The position numbers were made by a program, and so were the translations under genes. A model generated the notes under the pieces. The model was not told the DNA's origin. It saw nothing but the letters and a program-made list of their open reading frames with translations, and made no database searches. A stretch of 64,000 bases of DNA from Mesorhizobium sp. (GTDB taxonomy: Bacteria; Pseudomonadota; Alphaproteobacteria; Rhizobiales; Rhizobiaceae). The stretch spans positions 1 through 64,000 of the forward strand of contig NZ_JANJTZ010000061.1 of NCBI RefSeq assembly GCF_024710845.1, read 5' to 3'. Below, piece by piece: positions 42,022 to 50,993 of this stretch (positions are counted from its first letter, which is position 1; every line of letters begins with the position of its first letter).

Positions 42022-43278
42022 CTAGATGCGTTCTAAAATCTCGGCCCATCGGTCGCGCAGCTCGGCGCGGAATTCGGGCGCCGCCACATCTATCAATGCT
42101 TCGGCACGCTCGTACACGGATCTGCCACGCAGATCCGCAAGGCCGTATTCCGTCGCCACAACGTCGACGTCATAGCGAGCGATCGACACCATGTTCTCGG
42201 GGCCGAGACGCGGTACTACGCGCGAAGCGACGCCTGCCGGACTCAGATAGGTGGCCGGCAGAGCGACGATGCTCAGGCCTCCTCGCGAATTCCGAGCGCC
42301 CCGGGCAAAGTCGGGGGCACCGCCGAAACTGCTGACCGTTCGACCCGCGGCGGTTTCGAGATCGCATTGGCCGAACAGATCGACCGTCAGCGCCGAATTG
42401 ATGGCGATAAAGCCGTCTATGCCGGCGATGCGAGCGGGATCGTGGGTCTGGTCGCATCCCTGCACACGGATTAGGTCCTGACTCTCCGCCCAGTCGTACA
42501 GACGGCGTGTGCCGACGATACCGCAAACCGCGTGGGGAAACCCGGAATCGAGAGCCCCGGCCTGAGCCAGGCCAATTACTCCGTCCGATACGATTCCCGA
42601 GTGGATGCGCAGCCGGCGGCGATCGAGCACGGCCCTCAGGATCGCGTCCGGAACCTTTCCGAGCCCCACCTGAAGGGCGGCACCGTCGTCGACGAGTGAG
42701 GCGACGTGGGATGCGATCGTCTCTGCATCGCCGCCCTGCGAAGCGCCGCCATAGGTCGGAAGTTCAGTGTCGCTGTGAAGCACTACGTCGAAACTGCTCA
42801 GCGGGAGGCGTTCCGAGCGCGCCAGAAAAGGCATTCTCGAATTGACCACCGCTATCGTCCGCCGAGCTCGTGCGAGACATAATGCCGTCATTTCGACCGA
42901 AAGTCCCAGCGACACCTCGCCAGCGGCATTCGGCGGCGAGACGACCGCGATGGCCGCGTCCGGCTGGTATATTTCACGAACGTAGCGGACAAATCCGGCA
43001 TAGGTGATGGGCAGGTACCGAAAGCGGCCTTGGCGCTGAGGCTCCCGGAAGTCGCTCTGCATGAAGTTCCCGGCCGTCCGCGCCGTCGGGTGCAGGCGCG
43101 CGACGTCGAAACGGTTGATCCCAGCGATGAGGGTCGTCGTCAATTCCAGGCCGGCGCTGCGCTCCGGAACCTCTTCAAGCCATTTCAGGATGTCGACCGG
43201 CGCGGATGCAGAACCCGGAACAAATACGCGTTCGCCCGTCTCAAAGAGACCTGGAATCCCGGAGGCGGCACAAGCCAT
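42022..43278 (-). CDS. Acetyl-CoA hydrolase/4-hydroxybutyrate CoA-transferase family, catalytic Glu replaced
   Basis: A 418-residue family I CoA-transferase. Fold marks: SPPNAAGEVSLGLSVEMT, the oxyanion loop GLGKVPDAIL near residue 206, and the C-terminal AVCGIVGTRRLYDW and EYGLADLRGRSVYERAEALI. The active-site Glu of this family lies in H-T-E-[ML]-x-[SG]-D; here residues 226-232 are HSGIVSD, i.e. Gly228 in place of Glu. The start at 43278 avoids overlap with the dehydrogenase gene. With MaoC and CitE-like genes nearby it recalls the itaconate RipABC set, but without the nucleophile a different chemistry, or a hydrolase/binding role, must be considered. Confidence 0.82.
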   Translation of the reverse strand: MACAASGIPGLFETGERVFVPGSASAPVDILKWLEEVPERSAGLELTTTLIAGINRFDVARLHPTARTAGNFMQSDFREPQRQGRFRYLPITYAGFVRYVREIYQPDAAIAVVSPPNAAGEVSLGLSVEMTALCLARARRTIAVVNSRMPFLARSERLPLSSFDVVLHSDTELPTYGGASQGGDAETIASHVASLVDDGAALQVGLGKVPDAILRAVLDRRRLRIHSGIVSDGVIGLAQAGALDSGFPHAVCGIVGTRRLYDWAESQDLIRVQGCDQTHDPARIAGIDGFIAINSALTVDLFGQCDLETAAGRTVSSFGGAPDFARGARNSRGGLSIVALPATYLSPAGVASRVVPRLGPENMVSIARYDVDVVATEYGLADLRGRSVYERAEALIDVAAPEFRAELRDRWAEILERI

Positions 43279-43312
43279 CAGCACACCCGTTCCCAGCCCG
43301 CGGCCAGAGGCA

Positions 43313-44467
43313 CTATTCGGCCGGCCCGGCGAAGAGGTCGCGGGCAATGATCTGCTTCATTACTTCGGCGGCGCCGCCGGCGATCCGCGTGATGCGGGCA
43401 TCGATATAGGCGCGTGCGATAGGGTACTCGATCATGTAGCCGTAGCCGCCGAAGAATTGCAGACACTGGTCCACGACTTTGCAATGGAGATCGGTAACCA
43501 GGAGTTTCACCTTTGCGGCATCGGTTGCGGACAACTGGCCTTTCAGGAACTCGGCGATGCACCAGTCGACGAACACCCGCAACGCGGTCGTCTCGGCGTC
43601 GAGGGCGGCCAGGACGAACTGCGTGTTCTGGAAATCGGCAATCGTGCCGTCGAACGCCTTGCGTTCGCGAGTGTAGTCCACCGTCCAGCGGATCGCCCGC
43701 TCGGCCACGACGATACTCCGGACCGCCTGCGTCAGACGCTCCTGCGGAAGCTTCGTCATCATCATCGCGAAGCCGCGGCCTTCGTCGCCGAGCCGGTTGC
43801 CGACGGGCACGCGGACGCCCGCGTAGAAAAGCTCGGACGTGTCCTGCGCCTTCAGGCCGATCTTGTCGAGATTGCGCCCACGCTTGAACCCCGGGCGATC
43901 AGTCTCGACCAGGATCAGCGTCACGCCCTTGGCGCCCGCATTCGGATCGGTCTTGGAGCACGTTACGACCAGATCGGCGTTCTGGCCGTTGGATATGTAG
44001 ACCTTCTGACCGTCGAGGACATAATCGCCGCCGTCGCGTACCGCGCGCAGCTTGATGTTCTTCGCGTCGCTGCCGGCTGACGGCTCGGTCATGCCGATCG
44101 CACCGATCGCTTCGCCGGTCACCATCTTCGGGATCCATGTCCGCTTGATCTCTTCGGAACTCCAGGAAAGGATATAAGGGGCCACCATCTCGGAATGGAC
44201 CATGAAGCCCGGACCGCTCAGGTTTTCGCGGGCAAGCTCTTCGATGACAATGACATTGTAGAGCCAGTCGGCGCCGGATCCGCCATACTCCTCTGGCACG
44301 TTGCAGCACAGCATGCCCATCTCGCCGGCCTTGCGCCACATACCGCGGGGAACGATCTTGTTCTGCTCCCATTCCGCGTGATGCGGCACCATTTCGGCTT
44401 GCACGAAACGACGGACGCTTTCGCGAAATTGATCGTGCTCAGGAGAGAAGAGTGTCCGTTTCACCAT
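43313..44467 (-). CDS. Acyl-CoA dehydrogenase
   Basis: A 384-residue FAD acyl-CoA dehydrogenase with all domains: N-terminal helices (LFSPEHDQFRESVRRFVQAE), middle beta domain (AIGMTEPSAGSDAKNIKLRA, LDGQKVYISNGQNADL), C-terminal helices with FQNTQFVLAALDAETT, QFFGGYGYMIEYPIARAYID and RITRIAGGAAEVMKQI. The Glu in the last motif is at the catalytic-base position of most family members. Introduces the alpha,beta double bond that the MaoC hydratase of the same operon can hydrate. Two bases separate it from the CitE-like gene. Confidence 0.93.
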   Translation of the reverse strand: MVKRTLFSPEHDQFRESVRRFVQAEMVPHHAEWEQNKIVPRGMWRKAGEMGMLCCNVPEEYGGSGADWLYNVIVIEELARENLSGPGFMVHSEMVAPYILSWSSEEIKRTWIPKMVTGEAIGAIGMTEPSAGSDAKNIKLRAVRDGGDYVLDGQKVYISNGQNADLVVTCSKTDPNAGAKGVTLILVETDRPGFKRGRNLDKIGLKAQDTSELFYAGVRVPVGNRLGDEGRGFAMMMTKLPQERLTQAVRSIVVAERAIRWTVDYTRERKAFDGTIADFQNTQFVLAALDAETTALRVFVDWCIAEFLKGQLSATDAAKVKLLVTDLHCKVVDQCLQFFGGYGYMIEYPIARAYIDARITRIAGGAAEVMKQIIARDLFAGPAE

Positions 44468-44469
44468 CG

Positions 44470-45363
44470 TCAGCCTCGGTTGGCATAGGCCTGGTGCATG
44501 GCGAGCACGTTATGGGCCTGCTTGAGATGAGGGATGTCGACCATCTTGCCGTCGAGCGCCACCGTACCGGCGCCAGGGCTGGCTGCGAAGGCGGCAACCA
44601 CGCGGTGCGCATGTTCGACCGCTTGCGGCGACGGCGCGAATGCGCGGTTGATCGTGTCGACCTGGGCCGGATGAATGGCGATCCGTCCGGTGAAGCCTTC
44701 GGCAGCTGCCGCCATACAGGATGCGGCAAGCCCCGCATCGTCGCGGAAGTCGACATAAAGTGTATCGATCGCTTGGATGCCGCAGGCCTTTGCCGCAAGG
44801 AGCATCGACGATCGCGCTAACTGGTAGGTCATCGCCCACTTACCGCTGGAATCGAGGTTCGTGCTCGCACCAAGCGCAGCGCTGAGATCCTCGGCGCCCC
44901 AAGTCAGGCCCAGAAGGCGCGGCAGAGAGATCTCGGCGAAGTGCGCCAGCCTGAGAGGCGCGATCGGCGTCTCGGTCGCGACCGGCAGAATGCGCGTGCT
45001 ACCGGGTGCCACGCCCTCGCGCGTTTCGAGCGCGTCGAGATAATCGCCAAGCGTGACGATGTCTTCGGGGCCGTTGGTCTTAGGAATCATGATGCCGTCC
45101 GGCGCGCCACCAACGACGGCGGCGAGGTCCGGCAGTGCAGCATCGTCGAGCGCGTTGATACGGACCCAGAGCTGCGTCCGGCGTTCGTGTCGCGGTCGGG
45201 CGTCGAGGAAGGTACGAATCATATCCCTGGCTAGTTGCTTCCGCTCCGGCGATACGGAATCCTCGATGTCGAGGATGATGGCGTCGGCGGTCGAACCGTC
45301 GGCCTTGGCAAGCTTATTGTCGCTGTCGCCGGGTATGAACAGCCAGGAGCGGAGGTTCGTCAT
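44470..45363 (-). CDS. CitE-like (HpcH/HpaI) C-C lyase
   Basis: A 297-residue CitE-like protein of the malyl-/citramalyl-CoA lyase superfamily. Visible: [20 protein letters not shown], the Mg-binding Asp/Glu region [47 protein letters not shown] with the second metal Glu, [17 protein letters not shown] and [13 protein letters not shown]. Cleaves 3-hydroxy-3-methylacyl- or malyl-type CoA thioesters to acetyl- (or propionyl-) CoA and an oxo acid. Overlaps the MaoC gene by four bases, so hydration and cleavage steps are produced together. Confidence 0.9.
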   Translation of the reverse strand: MTNLRSWLFIPGDSDNKLAKADGSTADAIILDIEDSVSPERKQLARDMIRTFLDARPRHERRTQLWVRINALDDAALPDLAAVVGGAPDGIMIPKTNGPEDIVTLGDYLDALETREGVAPGSTRILPVATETPIAPLRLAHFAEISLPRLLGLTWGAEDLSAALGASTNLDSSGKWAMTYQLARSSMLLAAKACGIQAIDTLYVDFRDDAGLAASCMAAAAEGFTGRIAIHPAQVDTINRAFAPSPQAVEHAHRVVAAFAASPGAGTVALDGKMVDIPHLKQAHNVLAMHQAYANRG

Positions 45364-45833
45364 GCACTCGCTCCCTGCGGTGCTGGACGCTTGTGCTGCA
45401 AACCCATCCGCTTGCAGGATGCGACAAGCTCGCCCTTCTGGTTGTAGGCTCGGTGAACGAACGTCACGATGCCAGCGCTGGGCCGCGACTTGCTCTCCCT
45501 CAGGTCGAGAACCTCCGTCTCGACCCGAACCGTGTCCCCGTGAAACAGCGGCTTGGGAAAGCGAACCTCGTCCCAGCCAAGATTTGCAATGGCCCGACCC
45601 AAGGTCGTGTCTCCGACCGAGATGCCCACCATCAGGCCGAGCGTGAAGGCCGAGTTGACCAGACGCTGGCCGAACTCGGTCTCTGTGCGGCAGTATTCCT
45701 CATCGAGATGAAGGAGAGCGGGGTTGTGGGTCAGTGCGCTGAAGAAGACATTGTCGGCTTCGGTTATCGTGCGGCGCAGTTCGTGCCTGAAGACCTGGCC
45801 GACCGACATTTCGTCGAAGTAGGGTGCTGACAT
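45360..45833 (-). CDS. MaoC-family enoyl-CoA hydratase
   Basis: A 157-residue hot-dog-fold hydratase. [20 protein letters not shown], then [20 protein letters not shown] (the hydratase-2 Asp/His region) and [20 protein letters not shown], with [20 protein letters not shown] typical of MaoC proteins acting on mesaconyl-, methylfumaryl- or itaconyl-CoA. The start at 45833 is 8 bases after the thiolase stop. Coupled by a four-base overlap to the CitE-like lyase: hydratase plus lyase equals the RipB-RipC arrangement known from itaconate breakdown. Other branched enoyl-CoAs are possible. Confidence 0.88.
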   Translation of the reverse strand: MSAPYFDEMSVGQVFRHELRRTITEADNVFFSALTHNPALLHLDEEYCRTETEFGQRLVNSAFTLGLMVGISVGDTTLGRAIANLGWDEVRFPKPLFHGDTVRVETEVLDLRESKSRPSAGIVTFVHRAYNQKGELVASCKRMGLQHKRPAPQGASA

Positions 45834-45841
45834 CTTCGGCC

Positions 45842-47044
45842 TCAGGAATGCAGGCCGAGGATGGAGATTGCTGCGATGCCGAGATAAGGCACGCCTCCGA
45901 GATTGTGCGACAGGCCCATCGTGGGGTTGTCGAGCTGGCGCTTGCCGGCGCGGCCGAGCAGTTGCGTGTAGTTCTCGTAAGCCATGCGCAAGCCCGTTGC
46001 AGCGATCGGATGGCCGAAGCACTTCAGTCCGCCGTCTACCTGGCAAGGCACGCCGCCGCCCTCGCGGTCGTAGAAACCGTCGAGAATGTCTCGGACGGCA
46101 CGCCCTTCCTCGGAGATGAAGAGATCCTCCATCGTGACCAATTCGGTGATGGAGAAGCAGTCGTGCACCTCCATCAGGCTGACCTGCTTGCGCGGATTGG
46201 TGATACCGGCTTCCTCATAGGCCCGTTTCGCGGCGGTGCGGGTGTTGCGCACGTGACTTCCATCCCACTGGTTGGTGGTCGTTTCAACGCCTGAACTGAT
46301 CGCGAGCTGGATGGCCTTGATCGTGACCATATCCTTCTTCCCAAGCGCCCGCGCGATTTCCGGCGTTGTGACGATCGCTGCGGCCGCTCCGTCGCTCACG
46401 CCGGAGCAATCGTAGAGTCCAAGCGGCTCGGCGATCATCGGCGCATTCAGGATGGTCTCCATCGAGACCTCCTTGCGGAAGTGCGCCTTCGGGCTCAGAA
46501 CCCCGTTCTGATGACTCTTCCACGAGACGTGGGCGAGCGCCTTCTTCAACTCGTCCTTGGAGACCTGGAACTTGTTGCGATAGCCGGCTGCGAGCTGAGC
46601 GAAGCCGGCAGGCGCCGACCCGAGCGGCAGCCACAAATCATTGAAAGTGCCCTTGTATGCAGTCGGAAGACCACCGTAGCCGGTATCCTTGAGCTTCTCC
46701 GCGCCTATGGCGAGCGCGATATCGACTGCGCCCGAGGCCACGGCATAGGCTGCGCCGCGAAGCGCTTCCGTCCCGGTGGCGCACATATTCTCAACGCGAG
46801 ATACCGGAATGCCGTCGAGCCGCAACGCAACCGAGGCCGGAATGGCGGAATTGCCGACATTCACCGAGTCGATACACGACCCGTACCAAGCGGCCTCGAT
46901 CTGCTCACGCTCGATACCCGCGTCTGCCAGCGCCTCATCGAATGCTTCCGCCAACAGCTTGTCGGTGCCAGTGTCCCAACGCTCGCCGAACTGGGAACAA
47001 CCCATCCCGATGATGGCGACCTTGTCCTTGATACCTGTGGCCAT
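45842..47044 (-). CDS. Thiolase (SCP-x/acetyl-CoA acyltransferase type)
   Basis: A 400-residue thiolase of the SCP-x-like group common in lipid and steroid catabolism. Nucleophile Cys in [33 protein letters not shown] with the conserved His, and [17 protein letters not shown] with the second active-site His. Start 47044 follows the HMG-CoA-synthase-like gene by 9 bases. Thiolases of this group are usually encoded with a DUF35 OB-fold protein; here the DUF35 part is fused to the neighbouring gene product, suggesting a thiolase/synthase-like/DUF35 complex. Confidence 0.92.
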   Translation of the reverse strand: MATGIKDKVAIIGMGCSQFGERWDTGTDKLLAEAFDEALADAGIEREQIEAAWYGSCIDSVNVGNSAIPASVALRLDGIPVSRVENMCATGTEALRGAAYAVASGAVDIALAIGAEKLKDTGYGGLPTAYKGTFNDLWLPLGSAPAGFAQLAAGYRNKFQVSKDELKKALAHVSWKSHQNGVLSPKAHFRKEVSMETILNAPMIAEPLGLYDCSGVSDGAAAAIVTTPEIARALGKKDMVTIKAIQLAISSGVETTTNQWDGSHVRNTRTAAKRAYEEAGITNPRKQVSLMEVHDCFSITELVTMEDLFISEEGRAVRDILDGFYDREGGGVPCQVDGGLKCFGHPIAATGLRMAYENYTQLLGRAGKRQLDNPTMGLSHNLGGVPYLGIAAISILGLHS

Positions 47045-47053
47045 GAGAGCCTC

Positions 47054-48496
47054 CTAAATCCTTACCGGAGTCGATTTCCAGAAGTAGCGATTGAACCCAC
47101 GAATGGCGTCCCGCTCCTTGATACGGAAGACCATCTTCAGAGGGACACCCACATCGATTGCGTCGGCCGGCGCGTCGATCATCTCCATGAGCAAGCGGGC
47201 GCCGTTGTCGAACTGAACGAATCCGACATAGAGAGGCGGCGCGGGATGATAGGAAAGCCAATCGGCCGTGAACGTGAGGATCTTGGCCGGCTCATCGACC
47301 AGGGACTGTGAATCGAACTGGCTCGACGGAGCCTTGCAGACCGAGTTGACGCAATAGGCCATCTGAGGGAACTGCACGGTCCCGCAGGCGCGGCAGCGGC
47401 CGGCGTTGAAATGCGACAGTTGGTGCTCGTTGCGATACGCATCCGTCAGGGCCGCCTTGCCGGCCTTCTCCGAGCGCATTCCCCATTCGAGGTCGATGTC
47501 ACCCTGGAAGGACAACATGCGCAGGTAGTCGTTCGTCAGGTAGCGGTCGGCAATTGCATCGTCGACGCCGCGCCAGTCGGCGGCATCCATGCGCCTGCCG
47601 CTCGCCTCCAGTACAAGGGCGTCCGCGCCCTGGCCAAAGCCGACGAGCAGGATCCGCTCCCCCGCCTCCGCCTTCGCGAGCACCGAAGCGAGCATCAGTA
47701 GGGGATGTGCGGCACCGGTGTAGCCACACTCGGCATCCAGACCGTCGGCGACGTCTCCTGCGAACCCGACCGCCTTGGCAACGACCTGTGCCGCTCCACG
47801 GAATAGCGACGGCATGACGAAGTGCCTGATGTCGGATATCGCGACGCCGGCATTCGCCAGCGCCAACTTGACTGCACGCGGAGCGATCTTGGCATAGCCC
47901 TCGTCGCGCACCCACCGCTCCTCCCAGAAGTAGTCGGTCTCGACGTCGGCAGATCGGAAATGGTCGACGAAGTAAGCGGCAACGGAAGCGTGCCCGAGCA
48001 GTCGCGCGATCACGTCTCCCTCGCCGACCGTGACAGCGGCGGCGCCGGCGCCGAAGTAGAGCTCCTGCGTGCTTGCCGGCTTCGCGTGCGGCTTGTCGGA
48101 CGCGACCAGAAGTGTCCGGCCCTTGCCTTGTGTCAGGACGCTTAGCAGGGCCGTGGTTGCCGCCCGCTGGCTGCCCGCGACGTCGGACGTCACGAGGTCG
48201 GGCCGAAGACCGAGCGCGCCCGCCACGATGACCGCGTTCTGGAGATCGGCATAAGGAAGCCTTGTCGATGCCAGCACGAGCGATCCGATGCTTTCGGCGC
48301 CGACGCCCCGGAGACAGTCGCGCCCGGCCTCGACCGCCATCGTCACGGCGTCCTCGTCCCAGCTGCAGAATGCGCGATTGCCTTTGGCTGCCCCGGACAG
48401 GGACGGCGCCATCCAGCGGTGAGCCGCGGCAATCGCGCCGCGAGCGAGACGGTAGCGTGGCACATAGGCGCCAATCGAGGTGATCCCGTATTCCAT
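47054..48496 (-). CDS. HMG-CoA-synthase-like protein fused to a Zn-ribbon/OB-fold (DUF35)
   Basis: A 480-residue two-part protein. Residues 1-340: thiolase-fold HMG-CoA synthase/KAS III-like domain (YGITSIGAYVPRYRLARGAI, LASTRLPYADLQNAVIVAG, SLFRGAAQVVAKAVGF). Residues 370-480: DUF35 with Zn ribbon CRACGTVQFPQMAYC and a final CxxxxC, then the OB fold (KILTFTADWLSYHPAPPLYV). At the nucleophile position the text is AGSQRAATTAL: the HMG-CoA synthase Cys is replaced by Gln110, as in KSQ decarboxylating ketosynthases. It may therefore decarboxylate, or act as a non-catalytic partner of the thiolase. First gene of the operon. Confidence 0.82.
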   Translation of the reverse strand: MEYGITSIGAYVPRYRLARGAIAAAHRWMAPSLSGAAKGNRAFCSWDEDAVTMAVEAGRDCLRGVGAESIGSLVLASTRLPYADLQNAVIVAGALGLRPDLVTSDVAGSQRAATTALLSVLTQGKGRTLLVASDKPHAKPASTQELYFGAGAAAVTVGEGDVIARLLGHASVAAYFVDHFRSADVETDYFWEERWVRDEGYAKIAPRAVKLALANAGVAISDIRHFVMPSLFRGAAQVVAKAVGFAGDVADGLDAECGYTGAAHPLLMLASVLAKAEAGERILLVGFGQGADALVLEASGRRMDAADWRGVDDAIADRYLTNDYLRMLSFQGDIDLEWGMRSEKAGKAALTDAYRNEHQLSHFNAGRCRACGTVQFPQMAYCVNSVCKAPSSQFDSQSLVDEPAKILTFTADWLSYHPAPPLYVGFVQFDNGARLLMEMIDAPADAIDVGVPLKMVFRIKERDAIRGFNRYFWKSTPVRI

Positions 48497-48546
48497 CAGC
48501 TTCTACAGCGCCCCTGGTTCATATCCGGCTGAGCGAACATTTAATA

Positions 48547-48569
48547 CGCTAGCTGATTATTTGCTAGCG
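48547..48569. promoter_or_regulatory. Inverted repeat CGCTAGC-N9-GCTAGCG in divergent promoter
   Basis: Exact 7-bp arms at 48547-48553 and 48563-48569, in an AT-rich stretch between the leftward operon (start 48496) and the rightward MBL gene (start 48660). Place and symmetry fit an operator for divergent control. It differs from the TTAG...GACTA motif at 57.4 and 61.5 kb, so another regulator would be needed. Confidence 0.45.
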
Positions 48570-48659
48570 GTTTTTATTCGTTTCGTCCATTATCTCGCCA
48601 GGCCGATTTCCGATGTCGTCCCGCTGACAGCAAGTTACTGATCTTTCTAGGATATCTCC

Positions 48660-49694
48660 TTGCCCAATAGTGTCGAAACCGCCCTGCGTCTGTCCACTCC
48701 GCCCGATCGCGGCGAAGTAGTCGAAGTCGCTGACGGTCTGCTTTGGGCGAGGTTGGCGCTGCCGTTCGCGCTCAATCACGTCAACATCTTCTTCCTTGAG
48801 GACGCCGACGGTTTCGCCGCGATCGATACGGGCATAGGCGACGAGGCGACCAAAGAGGCCTGGCTGGCTCTTCTCGACGGACCGCTGCGCGGCAAGCCGA
48901 TCACGCGCCTCATCCTGACCCACCACCATCCGGACCATATGGGGCTGGCCGGCTGGCTTGTCGATCGCCTGGGCGTGCCGATCCACATGACGGACTCGGA
49001 GTTCTTCTTCGCCCAACACCTCGCCCACAATGCCGAGGCCGTCGATGTCGAAGGGTATCAGGATTTCTACCGCAGGCACGGTATGGACACCCGCTTCGCC
49101 GACATCATCATCAACCAGGGCCACCGCTACAAACGTACCATTACCGGCCTTCCGTGGCACTACCGGCCAGTGAACGACGGCGACAGGCTGAATATCGGCG
49201 GCCGCGAGCTTGAAGTCTCCACCGGCGGCGGCCACTCGGTCGATCAGGCTATGCTTCTCAGCCGATTCGAAGGCATCTTTCTCGGTGCCGACCAAGTGCT
49301 GCCGGCCATCACTCCCAATATCAGCGTCCTCGCCATCAGCCCCGACGCCGACCCGCTTGGCCAGTACCTTTTGTCGCTGTCACGCATCTCCAAGGAAATC
49401 GACGACGACGTTCTGGTCCTGCCCGGCCACAGGCAGCCCTTTACCGGCCTGCATGGCCGCACCGCGGAACTGGCACATCATCATGAACAGCGGTGCAGAA
49501 TCATCGAGGAAGCATGCCGGGGACGCGCCCTGACAACGGCGGAGGTGAGGCCGTTCCTCTTCAATCGGGAACTTGACCCGCATACCATGTCGTTCGCCTT
49601 CAGCGAGACACTCGCACACATCAACATGATGGTGCGCACGGGAAGGCTCACTTGGGAATCTGACGGCGCCATCCTGCGGGCAATCGCGGCGTAG
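48660..49694 (+). CDS. MBL-fold metal-dependent hydrolase
   Basis: A 344-residue metallo-beta-lactamase-fold protein with a TTG start (AGGA seven bases before). The metal motif is LILTHHHPDHMG (HxHxDH), further ligands are in VSTGGGHSVDQAML, FLGADQVLP and VLPGHRQPF. The C-terminal part (HHEQRCRIIEEACRGRALTT) resembles glyoxalase II-like or acyl-CoA/lactone hydrolases of catabolic clusters. In this setting it may hydrolyse a CoA thioester or lactone. Divergent from the HMG-CoA-synthase-like operon across a palindrome-bearing promoter region. Confidence 0.87.
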   Translation: MPNSVETALRLSTPPDRGEVVEVADGLLWARLALPFALNHVNIFFLEDADGFAAIDTGIGDEATKEAWLALLDGPLRGKPITRLILTHHHPDHMGLAGWLVDRLGVPIHMTDSEFFFAQHLAHNAEAVDVEGYQDFYRRHGMDTRFADIIINQGHRYKRTITGLPWHYRPVNDGDRLNIGGRELEVSTGGGHSVDQAMLLSRFEGIFLGADQVLPAITPNISVLAISPDADPLGQYLLSLSRISKEIDDDVLVLPGHRQPFTGLHGRTAELAHHHEQRCRIIEEACRGRALTTAEVRPFLFNRELDPHTMSFAFSETLAHINMMVRTGRLTWESDGAILRAIAA

Positions 49695-49826
49695 CGGCGG
49701 GTGCGCCACAAAGATAGAGTGCTGCGCCTCGTGTCCATTGGCGGAAAGGTAGCGCGCCGCCGGCCGCGGCCCCGGTCCGCGGCCGTTCCAGCTTCGGAGC
49801 GATGCTGCCCGGGACGCCCGCGGCTG

Positions 49827-50726
49827 TCAGGGATCGAGCTCCTGCCCGATATCAATACCGGCATTCTTCCTCGATCGGGCGACGATGTCCCTAATCCGCT
49901 CGCCGATCTCGGCCGGGTTCTTCGAAGCGGGAGACGTCGCGCCGTGCTGCCAGCTCTCGGCCACGGTGAAACCGTAGCCCCACGCCTCGAAAACGCGGCC
50001 GCTGACATTCTTCGCCTCGGCGCTCGCGAGCCAGGTTACGATCGACGCCACCCATTCGGGGTCGCGCATCGCCAATTGTTCCTCAGTCCACTCGCGCAGC
50101 CCCTCGGTCATGCGTGTCGTGGCGCGCGGCGCGATCGCGTTGACGGTGACGCCATAGCGCTGCAGTTCACGCGCGGCAACGATCGAGAAAGATGCGATGC
50201 CGGCTTTGGCGGCGGCATAGTTCGACTGACCTATGTTGCAGTAGAGGCCCGAATGCGACGTCGTGTTGATGACGCGCGCATCGATGGGCTTACCCTCCTT
50301 TTGCAGCAGCCTCCAATAGTTGGCGGCGTGGTGGGTCATCGCAAACGTAGACTTCATGTGCACCCTGATAACCGAGTCCCATTCGTCTTCGGTCATGTTG
50401 ATCAGCATGCGATCTCGCAGGATGCCGGCATTGTTGACCACGACATCGAGCCCGCCGAAGGAGTCCACGGCTTTCCGCACCAAGGCCTTCGCACCCTCCC
50501 AGCTTGCGACATCGCTGTCGTCCACGACGGCTGCACCGCCATTCGCGACGATCTCGTTCACGACTTCCTGCGCCGGCGATACGTCCGCACCGATGCCCGC
50601 GGCCGTCGAGCCGAGATCGTTCACGACCACCTTGGCGCCGTGTTCGGCAAGCTTCAACGCATGGGCTCGACCCAGTCCCCTGCCGGCGCCCGTCACGATC
50701 GCAACCCTGCCCTCACACAATTTCAT
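49827..50726 (-). CDS. SDR, MFE-2-type hydroxyacyl-CoA dehydrogenase
   Basis: A 299-residue SDR with GRVAIVTGAGRGLGRAHALK, VVNDLG, VVNNAGILRDRMLINMTEDE, Ser in INTTSHSGL and YAAAK. The start, the NDLG stretch and the long C-terminal tail (FEAWGYGFTVAESWQHGATS) resemble the dehydrogenase domain of peroxisomal multifunctional enzyme type 2 and its bacterial homologues in steroid and branched-acid breakdown. Likely oxidises a 3-hydroxyacyl-CoA made by a hydratase of the island. Convergent with the MBL gene, divergent from the acyl-CoA ligase gene. Confidence 0.88.
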   Translation of the reverse strand: MKLCEGRVAIVTGAGRGLGRAHALKLAEHGAKVVVNDLGSTAAGIGADVSPAQEVVNEIVANGGAAVVDDSDVASWEGAKALVRKAVDSFGGLDVVVNNAGILRDRMLINMTEDEWDSVIRVHMKSTFAMTHHAANYWRLLQKEGKPIDARVINTTSHSGLYCNIGQSNYAAAKAGIASFSIVAARELQRYGVTVNAIAPRATTRMTEGLREWTEEQLAMRDPEWVASIVTWLASAEAKNVSGRVFEAWGYGFTVAESWQHGATSPASKNPAEIGERIRDIVARSRKNAGIDIGQELDP

Positions 50727-50780
50727 TTCCCGTCCTTTCCAAAGCTACTGCAACCCGTCGTCGTCGGTTGCCTTATACAC

Positions 50781-50797
50781 ATGCTTACTATATGCTT
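50781..50797. promoter_or_regulatory. Direct repeat ATGCTT with 11-bp period in divergent promoter
   Basis: ATGCTT at 50781-50786 and 50792-50797, in the AT-rich middle of the 267-bp divergent promoter between the SDR (start 50726) and the ligase (start 50994). One helical turn spacing fits a regulator site, but the repeat is short and could be chance. Confidence 0.25.
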
Positions 50798-50993
50798 CAA
50801 TACCATCAGGAATGAATGATCGTCGAACGGACGATGTCGACATTGATGCCGAACGGCGGCAGGCTGTGCGTCGGCAACAAGGGGAGGTAGACTTGATCTT
50901 TGAGATTGCGGGCAGTGGAGCCGCGTCTGCGCGGCATCGGGCACGGTTCGTTTCGATCGTGCCGGGCCGAATCGGGAGCATTGTCGGCCAGCC

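Noticed and set aside
50781-50797. ATGCTT repeats as a proven operator
   Set aside because: Six-base direct repeats are too short to claim; listed only as a low-confidence regulatory candidate.
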